Below are positions 6,087 through 10,065 of a stretch of DNA of 10,065 nt, piece by piece (within the stretch, counting starts at the first letter, position 1; each line of letters begins with the position of its first letter). Source of the DNA: DASVSL01 sp036388095 (lineage in GTDB: Bacteria > Patescibacteriota > Saccharimonadia > Saccharimonadales > Saccharimonadaceae). The notes beneath the pieces were generated by a model, which worked only from the letters and a program-made list of their open reading frames with translations, ran no database searches and was not told where the DNA came from. Location: assembly GCA_036388095.1 (NCBI GenBank), contig DASVSL010000017.1:1-10065 (forward strand), given 5' to 3'. A program made the position numbers and the translations under genes.

Positions 6087-6156
6087 ATAACTTCTGCAAC
6101 TGCACGGACCTTACAATAGTGCACCCTTCGCATTACCTACCTGATAGGAGAATGCA

Positions 6157-6444
6157 ATGCCATTCAAAAGACAACGCAACAACGCGGCGAACCAGACCGA
6201 CAGCACCGCTACCGTCTACGAGGTCTCCACGGTCGACGGACGTCGCAGTGGACGAATCACCCAGGTATCTGGCCATGAGCCGGTCATCGAAGAAGTCCTG
6301 CACATCAAGTCTTTTAATCGCAACGGACGCCTGATCGTCACCTCGAGTCACGGCGCCCGTTACGCCTCGACGTTCGAGATCCATGACGGACGCTTCGAGC
6401 GACACGACAACCTGCGCGTCGTCCGTATCACGACCCCACGATGA
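6157..6444 (+). CDS. small beta-rich protein, family member A (95 aa)
   Basis: Not recognised. First of six tandem small genes. AGGAG (6146-6150) lies six bases before ATG 6157; an ATG at 6152 is out of frame and too close. The N-terminus (residues 1-12) is basic and Asn-rich, probably disordered. The rest alternates beta-prone stretches (TVYEVSTV, SGRITQV, EVLHIKSF, GRLIVTSS) and ends with F80-E-R-H-D-N-L-R-V-V-R-I. That ending lines up with F-x-x-G-D-K-V in the later family members, with H84 replacing glycine. It is the most divergent member and has an N-terminal extension. It has no cysteine, signal peptide or membrane segment. The many Arg/His and exposed charges would suit nucleic-acid binding, but this is inference. 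It ends in TGA, unlike the last four members, which end in TAG. Confidence 0.75.
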   Translation: MPFKRQRNNAANQTDSTATVYEVSTVDGRRSGRITQVSGHEPVIEEVLHIKSFNRNGRLIVTSSHGARYASTFEIHDGRFERHDNLRVVRITTPR

Positions 6445-6466
6445 CTAGACCTGGAAGGATAGACGG

Positions 6467-6736
6467 ATGAAAGCCATGCTCTCAGGAACCTACGATGCGG
6501 AAGTGACACATCTCATGCCAACGACACATCGAGGCATCGAGCAGATCAGTGTCCGTATCATCAACGAACGTCATCGGACCATCGGATCCGGCTATTTTCT
6601 CATGACGCGTCCTCATCACTACATGCTTAGGGATTTAGTGAGAGTTGAAGTCATTCCGATGACCGGAAATATCCGGCCCATCGTGCCTCGTACTAGCCAA
6701 GCTGGAACGCTGCTCGTTCGTCCATCGCGACGATGA
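6467..6736 (+). CDS. small beta-rich protein, family member B (89 aa)
   Basis: Not recognised. Start ATG 6467 has AAGGA (6455-6459) seven bases upstream and lies 22 bases after the previous gene's stop. A later in-frame ATG at residue 4 is possible. The order of elements matches the other members: Y9-D-A-E-V-T-H-L as first strand, I24-E-Q-I-S-V-R-I-I as second, Y43-F-L-M-T as third, then H51-Y-M-L-R-D-L-V-R-V-E-V, in which D56-L-V-R-V corresponds to D-K-V-x-V. It has a basic C-terminal extension (residues 74-89, ending RPSRR) not seen in members C to F. It has no cysteine, membrane segment or signal peptide. The TGA stop overlaps ATG 6733, which opens a 14-codon ORF that I do not count as a gene. 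Confidence 0.75.
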   Translation: MKAMLSGTYDAEVTHLMPTTHRGIEQISVRIINERHRTIGSGYFLMTRPHHYMLRDLVRVEVIPMTGNIRPIVPRTSQAGTLLVRPSRR

Positions 6737-6874
6737 AGACCGCCGAAACCAGGTGTCGCCAGTCGGCAATTCGTTGAGTTCATCATCGACACCACCAAGC
6801 AGCGACGAACTGAAGTGGTACACCCAATGGCCACCGTAATCTCATTTTGCCTGACCGACCCAGGAGGTCTACCC

Positions 6875-7108
6875 ATGGCTTACAGCAAGAGAGTCTACGA
6901 CGCGGTCGTCGACATGATCTGGTGGTTTCCGATCAGTCCGAACGAAGTCAGTGTCGTCGTGATGATTTATGGTGGCCGAAGGTTTTATGGTAGCCGACGA
7001 GAGCTTCCGCAGCGGCGCTTCGTTGCCAAACGGGGTGCCTATCACGTCGGGCAGAAGCTGAAAGTCAAGCTGGATCTCGACGATGACCATTTCGTCAAAG
7101 TCGTCTAG
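6875..7108 (+). CDS. small beta-rich protein, family member C (77 aa)
   Basis: Not recognised. ATG 6875 is chosen because a full AGGAGG lies seven bases upstream; in-frame starts further up (GTG 6815, ATG 6827, ATG 6830) lack such a site. Elements: V7-Y-D-A-V-V-D-M-I as first strand (compare Y-D-A-E-V-T-H-L in member B), E24-V-S-V-V-V-M-I-Y as second, and the end A55-Y-H-V-G-Q-K-L-K-V-K-L, matching F-x-x-G-D-K-V-x-L, then a closing strand F73-V-K-V-V. A basic segment at residues 35-53 (many Arg, with GRRFYGSRR) could contact nucleic acid or acidic partners. Followed by an intrinsic terminator, so A, B and C probably form one transcript. The 138-base gap before it holds no clear promoter. Confidence 0.78.
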   Translation: MAYSKRVYDAVVDMIWWFPISPNEVSVVVMIYGGRRFYGSRRELPQRRFVAKRGAYHVGQKLKVKLDLDDDHFVKVV

Positions 7109-7111
7109 CCA

Positions 7112-7168
7112 AGCCCCGCCCACCGGCGTCGAGCACTCAGCTCCGCCCGCGTGGCGGGGCTGTTTTAT
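7112..7168 (+). terminator. intrinsic terminator after member C
   Basis: Stem AGCCCCGCC (7112-7120) with GGCGGGGCT (7153-7161), a loop of about 32 bases, then GTTTTATT. A weaker outer repeat CCAAGC (7109-7114) / GCTTGG (7170-7175) partly competes with it. It splits the small-gene array into two transcription units, ABC and DEF. Confidence 0.75.
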
Positions 7169-7178
7169 TGCTTGGCGA

Positions 7179-7187
7179 TGGTATACT
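7179..7187 (+). promoter_or_regulatory. extended -10 promoter of genes D-E-F
   Basis: TGG directly followed by TATACT (7182-7187) gives an extended -10. The -35 position falls in the T-run of the preceding terminator (TGTTTT) and is weak. Placed right after a terminator and about 59 bases before the ATG of member D, it gives the second half of the array its own promoter. Confidence 0.55.
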
Positions 7188-7245
7188 ATCCACCTACTGA
7201 TTCAAGCTATCGGCCTGAGTAGTCGAACATTAGATAGGAGTCTCC

Positions 7246-7437
7246 ATGGACCGTACCGAGGGTACTGTCAGCAGTGTCAGCTCTACTCGTCGCGGTAAGA
7301 TGGTGTTCGTCAGAGCTAGTGAAGAGGCGGATGGCAGCAGCGACCTGTTCTGTATTCAAGTCACGTCAGGATTTTATTATCCTGGCAAAAAGGTCAAACT
7401 TGCGATCGATGGCCGTCAGGCGGTCATCATCCGTTAG
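7246..7437 (+). CDS. small beta-rich protein, family member D (63 aa)
   Basis: Not recognised. The shortest member and, with E, the clearest statement of the family pattern. ATG 7246 follows AGGAG by seven bases. Elements: E5-G-T-V-S-S-V (member E has T-G-T-V-C-S-V at the same residue numbers), second strand K18-M-V-F-V-R-A, an acidic turn at 25-33, third strand L34-F-C-I-Q-V-T, then F43-Y-Y-P-G-K-K-V-K-L-A-I and a closing strand Q58-A-V-I-I-R. This reads as five short strands with a Gly turn before strand 4, consistent with a small closed barrel of SH3 or OB type (inference from pattern). Single cysteine C36. No signal peptide. Confidence 0.78.
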   Translation: MDRTEGTVSSVSSTRRGKMVFVRASEEADGSSDLFCIQVTSGFYYPGKKVKLAIDGRQAVIIR

Positions 7438-7462
7438 CCTTAATAAGCAATCTTCCTAGCCG

Positions 7463-7489
7463 ATCCAAGCAAAAAATCCTGTCTTGGAT
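7463..7489 (+). repeat. inverted repeat between members D and E
   Basis: ATCCAAG (7463-7469) and CTTGGAT (7483-7489) enclose 13 A/T-rich bases in the 81-base gap between two genes. There is no T-run after it. It may be an mRNA hairpin that stabilises or separates the two messages. Confidence 0.35.
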
Positions 7490-7518
7490 GGTTGAAACTC
7501 ACTTTGGAAGGAATACCC

Positions 7519-7719
7519 ATGGAACTTGTGACAGGAACGGTCTGTAGTGTGCGAGGCGACCGCAGCCTTCCAAATCATGACGTTGTCCACATCGAACTTG
7601 ACGATCAGACAAGTGATGGCACCCGAATGTTCTCGTTTCGGGTGCCACGCCGCAACTTTGTTCGAGGCGACAAGGTTCGACTGCGGATTCTCGGCCACAA
7701 GGCTGAAATTGTCAGCTAG
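7519..7719 (+). CDS. small beta-rich protein, family member E (66 aa)
   Basis: Not recognised. ATG 7519 is preceded by GGAAGGA at six bases; an in-frame TTG at 7492 is unsupported. Elements: M1-E-L-V-T-G-T-V-C-S-V, second strand V22-V-H-I-E-L, an acidic/Ser/Thr turn (residues 28-35), third strand M37-F-S-F-R-V, then F47-V-R-G-D-K-V-R-L-R-I-L and a closing strand A62-E-I-V-S. The TGTV and G-D-K-V-R-L positions align residue by residue with member D, and the R-G-D-K-V segment with K-G-D-K-V of member F; the codons behind GDK are also nearly identical in E and F, which supports common descent by duplication. Single cysteine C9. No signal peptide or membrane segment. Confidence 0.78.
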   Translation: MELVTGTVCSVRGDRSLPNHDVVHIELDDQTSDGTRMFSFRVPRRNFVRGDKVRLRILGHKAEIVS

Positions 7720-7745
7720 CCCCGATTATTCAATGAGAGGAAGTT

Positions 7746-7847
7746 ATGCCTGAGAGAACCACGCGTCCGGCCGATCGTGTGACACCCTCGGCAGGCCGAA
7801 TCCATACTTGTCCGTCCAGCGTGACGTCAAACCACGGAGATAGGTGA
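7746..7847 (+). CDS. 33-codon micro-ORF upstream of member F
   Basis: ATG 7746 lies four to five bases after AGAGGAAG and reads to TGA 7845-7847, four bases before the ATG of member F. The peptide (MPERTTRPADRV...) is basic and Ser/Thr/Pro-rich with no recognisable motif, and its last codons run through the Shine-Dalgarno region of member F (AGGTGA). It may be a translated leader coupling into member F, or a decayed family copy; I could not match it to the family pattern. Confidence 0.35.
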   Translation: MPERTTRPADRVTPSAGRIHTCPSSVTSNHGDR

Positions 7848-7851
7848 AGAT

Positions 7852-8091
7852 ATGAGTGACATTGATGACTACGCAAGAGGCGTGCAAGTCCAAGCGACGG
7901 TCAACCGAATTATCTCTGCGATAGACAGAGGCGGTGAACAAGCGGAACTCTACATCACCGACGGAGTCTCCACTGTATATCTTCGTGCACCCATTCCAGG
8001 GCAACGGCGTTTCGCGAAGGGCGACAAAGTAGGTGTCAGGCGATACCACCACCCCGAACTCAAAAAGTGGGTCGATCGGATCGTCAACTAG
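7852..8091 (+). CDS. small beta-rich protein, family member F (79 aa)
   Basis: Not recognised. ATG 7852 has AGGTGA about five bases upstream, shared with the stop of a 33-codon ORF. After a short acidic N-terminus (MSDIDDY) come V11-Q-V-Q-A-T-V-N-R-I as first strand, Q30-A-E-L-Y-I-T as second, V42-Y-L-R-A as third, then F54-A-K-G-D-K-V-G-V-R and a longer loop with two histidines before the closing W73-V-D-R-I-V-N. The G57-D-K-V60 motif matches member E. The loop before the last strand is longer than in D and E, as if an insertion occurred in the final turn. No cysteine, signal peptide or membrane segment. It is the last gene of the array, directly followed by a bidirectional terminator. Confidence 0.78.
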   Translation: MSDIDDYARGVQVQATVNRIISAIDRGGEQAELYITDGVSTVYLRAPIPGQRRFAKGDKVGVRRYHHPELKKWVDRIVN

Positions 8092-8095
8092 CCCT

Positions 8096-8158
8096 GCCCC
8101 GTCCGCCGCCGGATTTCTATAAAAAGAAGTCCCGCGGCGGCGGGGCTTCTTTTTATAG
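8096..8158. terminator. bidirectional terminator with two competing stems
   Basis: Stem 1: 8096-8109 with 8134-8146, with one bulged T, followed by TTCTTTTTAT. Stem 2: 8117-8135 with 8140-8158, 19 pairs with one G-U and loop GGCG, with an A-run on the left arm and a T-run on the right. The stems share 8134-8146, so only one can form at a time. Stem 2's GC core (8126-8149) with flanking A- and T-runs works as an intrinsic terminator on either strand. It closes the small-gene array from the left; ftsZ converges from the right. Confidence 0.85.
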
Positions 8159-8184
8159 TAGGACAATTCAAGCCGGAAATAATA

Positions 8185-8299
8185 GCTACTCGTAGATGCA
8201 TAGCAAGGCAGTGACGAAGCACGCAGCAAAACGTAGTTTGCTACGCTTTGCGAGTACTGGAATCACTAACGCAGCGAGGCGCTGCGAGATGCGGTTAGT
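8185..8299 (-). other. structured 3' region of ftsZ
   Basis: The 203 bases between the member F stop and the ftsZ stop contain no gene. Beyond the terminator are several pairings: GCAAAACGTAG (8226-8236) with CTACGCTTTGC (8241-8251) with one mismatch; a 7-bp hairpin 8270-8276/8280-8286; an outer ACTAAC/GTTAGT pair (8265-8270/8294-8299) that includes the ftsZ stop codon; and TACTCG (8187-8192) with CGAGTA (8251-8256). Either a folded ftsZ 3' UTR or part of a small RNA; no known class recognised. Confidence 0.4.
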
Positions 8300-9605
8300 C
8301 CTTTTTCTTCTTGCGGCGACGCAGGAACGCCGGCGTATCGGATTCGTCTTCGCTAACGTTCTGCCAAATGCCGGTCGTTGGCGCGTCGTCGTGCAGTGGC
8401 GCCTTGTCCGTATCGTCTAGGTTCAGATTGATCGAGCTAACGGCGTCGGCCACAGCGGCATCGACATCGTCATTACTGCTAGCCGTTGGGCTAAGCGCTA
8501 GATCATCACTACTGTGGCTGCCCTTGGCGGCTTCGATGTCATGGACCGATGGCTCATCGAAGGCTGGCTCTGGAGCTTCGTGTAGCCCAGTGACTGGTGC
8601 ACCAGTCAGGTTCAGGCTGCTAAGGGCGACGGCTTGGTCGTGAAAGTACTGGCTGTCGAAGCCGGTTGCGATGACCGTGATGATCAGGTCATCTTCCATT
8701 TCTGGTTTCAGAGTAGCACCAAAGATAATGTTGGCGTCCGGCGCAACGGCACTAGTGATGATTTCAGCGGCTTCCTGGATTTCCGACATGCTCATGTCGT
8801 AGCCACCGGTAACGTTGAACAGCACGCCTTTGGCACCGTCGATACTGACTTCGATCAGCGGACTTTCGATGGCTTGCTGGGCAGCTTGGGCAGCACGGTT
8901 GTCGCCACTCGCACGGCCGATCCCCATCAGGGCGCTGCCAGCGTTCTTCATAATGGCTTTGACGTCAGCGAAGTCGAGGTTGATGAGGCCGTGTTCGGTA
9001 ATAAGTTCAGAAATACCCTGGACGCCCTGACGCAGCACATCGTCGGCGATCTTGAACGTCTCAAGCAGTGGTGTGCGCCGGTCAATCGTCTGCAGCAGCC
9101 GGTCGTTCGGAATGGTGATAAGGGTGTCAACTTGGCGACCAAGGTGCGCGACGGCCCAATCGGCGTTGGCGCGGCGTTTTTCGCCTTCGAAGCTAAATGG
9201 CTTCGTAGCGACACCGACGACCAAAATATCCATTTCGCGGGCAATACGAGCCACGACGTGGCCTGCGCCCGAGCCGGTGCCACCGCCCGCTCCGATCGTT
9301 ACGAAGACCATGTCAGCACCGGTTAAAACTTTTTTGATTTCTTCAGTCGATTCTTCAGCTGCCGCTTGGCCGATGGCCGGGTCAGCCCCGGCACCAAGGC
9401 CACGGGTGCTGTCACGGCCAATATGGACTTTGACGTCAGCGCGGGAATTATGCAGCGCCTGGGCGTCTGTATTGATCGCAATAAACTCGACGCCCGTGAG
9501 TCCGGCGTCTTTCATGCGGTTGACAGCTGATCCGCCGGCGCCACCGACACCGACGACTTTGATGGTCGCGAATGTCTGGACTTCGGCTATTTTGACTTCT
9601 GGCAT
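8295..9605 (-). CDS. ftsZ: cell division protein FtsZ
   Basis: Tubulin-like GTPase that polymerises into the cytokinetic ring at midcell. 436 residues. Nucleotide-binding region: G19-V-G-G-A-G-G25, N45-T-D47, and the tubulin signature G107-G-G-T-G-S-G113 (serine where many FtsZ proteins have threonine). The T7 catalytic loop reads N209-L-D-F-A-D-V. The GTPase and C-terminal domains end near residue 318, followed by an acidic, Asp/Ser/Ala-rich linker of about 100 residues. The tail D423-T-P-A-F-L-R-R-R plus K4-D matches the conserved C-terminal peptide (D-I/V-P-A-F-L-R-R/K) that binds FtsA and other partners, with an unusually basic end. Start ATG 9605 has AGGA about eight bases upstream. It lies 131 bases after ftsA on the same strand, the common dcw-cluster order, and converges on the small-gene array. 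Confidence 0.98.
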   Translation of the reverse strand: MPEVKIAEVQTFATIKVVGVGGAGGSAVNRMKDAGLTGVEFIAINTDAQALHNSRADVKVHIGRDSTRGLGAGADPAIGQAAAEESTEEIKKVLTGADMVFVTIGAGGGTGSGAGHVVARIAREMDILVVGVATKPFSFEGEKRRANADWAVAHLGRQVDTLITIPNDRLLQTIDRRTPLLETFKIADDVLRQGVQGISELITEHGLINLDFADVKAIMKNAGSALMGIGRASGDNRAAQAAQQAIESPLIEVSIDGAKGVLFNVTGGYDMSMSEIQEAAEIITSAVAPDANIIFGATLKPEMEDDLIITVIATGFDSQYFHDQAVALSSLNLTGAPVTGLHEAPEPAFDEPSVHDIEAAKGSHSSDDLALSPTASSNDDVDAAVADAVSSINLNLDDTDKAPLHDDAPTTGIWQNVSEDESDTPAFLRRRKKKKD

Positions 9606-9663
9606 GGTGGATTCCTATTTAGTCGTGACACTGACCCGTAGGCGCTACTGCTTGTTCACATTT

Positions 9664-9692
9664 AGTATACATATACTATCGCCGTTATAAAA
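9664..9692 (-). promoter_or_regulatory. weak ftsZ promoter candidate with palindrome
   Basis: In the 131-base ftsA-ftsZ gap, AGTATA (9664-9669) and TATACT (9672-9677) form a palindrome around CA. On the minus strand TATACT could be a -10, but the -35 position reads TTTTAT and is poor. The 10-base word GTATACATAT is shared with the island 1 promoter spacer (1096-1105). ftsZ may instead be transcribed from ftsA. Confidence 0.3.
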
Positions 9693-9736
9693 ACATTGCA
9701 CACTGGTTTGTGGTGACCCGCGTCGCTGCGCACAAA

Positions 9737-10065
9737 TTATGAACGGAACTTACTGAGCAGGCCGCTCAGCACATTCATCGCACCGCCACCCTTGTTAGCA
9801 CTGACGCCCCCTGGTGTTCGGCCACTGCCGCGTGGCGGTACACCGGCCTGTAAATCTATCAACATTAGCCCGACAGCCGTCGCAAAGGCTGGTGATTCGA
9901 TCTGCTCGGTGACGCCACCAAGTCCGCTTGGTTTGCCAACGCGGGCGCTTAGATTCAGCGCGTTCTTGGCGTAGTCAGCCATACCGGGCAGCAACGATCC
10001 GCCGCCCGTCAGGACAACGCCGCCTGGCAGTTGCCCGGCTCGGCCAATTGCTTGCAGCTCTTTAT
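9737..10065 (-). CDS. ftsA: cell division protein FtsA, C-terminal part
   Basis: Actin-like protein that tethers FtsZ filaments to the membrane. Only the last 108 residues are in the window; the gene enters from the right edge. The segment contains L-P-G-G-V-V-L-T-G-G-G-S-L-L-P-G-M, the conserved adenosine/phosphate-binding motif of the actin/Hsp70 fold, then the V-R/K-x-G-x-P region (ARVGKPSGLGGVTEQIESPAF as two adjoining parts) and P-A-F-A-T-A-V-G-L, both usual in FtsA C-termini. The end reads NVLSGLLSKFRS, a short amphipathic helix with basic residues, matching the membrane-targeting sequence of FtsA. A Gly/Pro-rich linker of about 20 residues precedes it. It is directly upstream of ftsZ on the same strand. 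Confidence 0.95.
   Translation of the reverse strand, partial: KELQAIGRAGQLPGGVVLTGGGSLLPGMADYAKNALNLSARVGKPSGLGGVTEQIESPAFATAVGLMLIDLQAGVPPRGSGRTPGGVSANKGGGAMNVLSGLLSKFRS

Noticed and set aside
6733..6777. 14-codon ORF starting in the ATGA at the end of member B
   Set aside because: It is too short, has no Shine-Dalgarno of its own and no recognisable product; the ATGA overlap alone is weak evidence.
7744..8229. 161-codon minus-strand open frame antisense to member F
   Set aside because: It runs through the bidirectional terminator and has no ribosome binding site; member F on the plus strand has a Shine-Dalgarno and fits the family pattern.
2465..9605. Alternative genetic code (UGA read as Gly, as in Gracilibacteria/SR1)
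   Set aside because: nrdJ and ftsZ are full length with no in-frame UGA, and several genes end in UGA at sensible positions.
1..10065. CRISPR array, tRNA, rRNA, transposase or integrase
   Set aside because: No regularly spaced repeats, cloverleaf with a TTC-arm, rRNA signature or mobile-element enzyme was found by reading both strands.

Overview
The window looks like a chromosome segment from a Patescibacteria/CPR bacterium, most likely a Saccharibacterium (TM7). This is an inference from gene content and my recollection of the group: a VKOR protein beside a small CxxC-less thioredoxin-fold protein, a class II (B12-dependent) ribonucleotide reductase beside nrdR, ftsA-ftsZ, and many short unrecognised genes. 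The standard genetic code fits: nrdJ (938 codons) and ftsZ (436 codons) read without internal UGA. No tRNA, rRNA, transposase, integrase or CRISPR array was seen.

Layout, left to right. (1) 1-1031, minus strand: a thioredoxin-fold protein followed by a VKOR membrane protein cut by the window edge. Between them, 660-766 can fold into a four-way junction with three GGAG-preceded hairpins. (2) 1087-2042, plus strand: a small island with a near-consensus sigma70 promoter, an unrecognised 129-aa gene, a 25-codon ORF separated from an in-frame 104-aa ORF only by TAA-AGC, and a strong intrinsic terminator. (3) 2048-5945, minus strand: nrdR, then nrdJ, a terminator, and an acidic hypothetical gene. 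(4) 5960-8158, plus strand: a second island holding six tandem genes for proteins of 63-95 aa. They share a C-terminal pattern F/Y-x-x-G/H-D/K-K/N-V/L and look like one diverged family of small beta-rich proteins. The island has two promoter candidates, an internal terminator, a 33-codon micro-ORF and a bidirectional terminator. (5) 8185-10065, minus strand: the 3' end of ftsA, then ftsZ, whose stop codon lies in a structured 3' region.

How the parts work together. All recognisable housekeeping genes are on the minus strand and both islands of unrecognised small genes are on the plus strand. nrdR and nrdJ form a regulator-target pair for dNTP synthesis. ftsA and ftsZ are the membrane tether and polymer of the division ring. 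VKOR with the thioredoxin-fold protein suggests an oxidative folding module at the membrane. The function of the two islands cannot be read from sequence. The second is the best candidate here for something undescribed: a gene-amplified family of tiny proteins, each with its own ribosome binding site.
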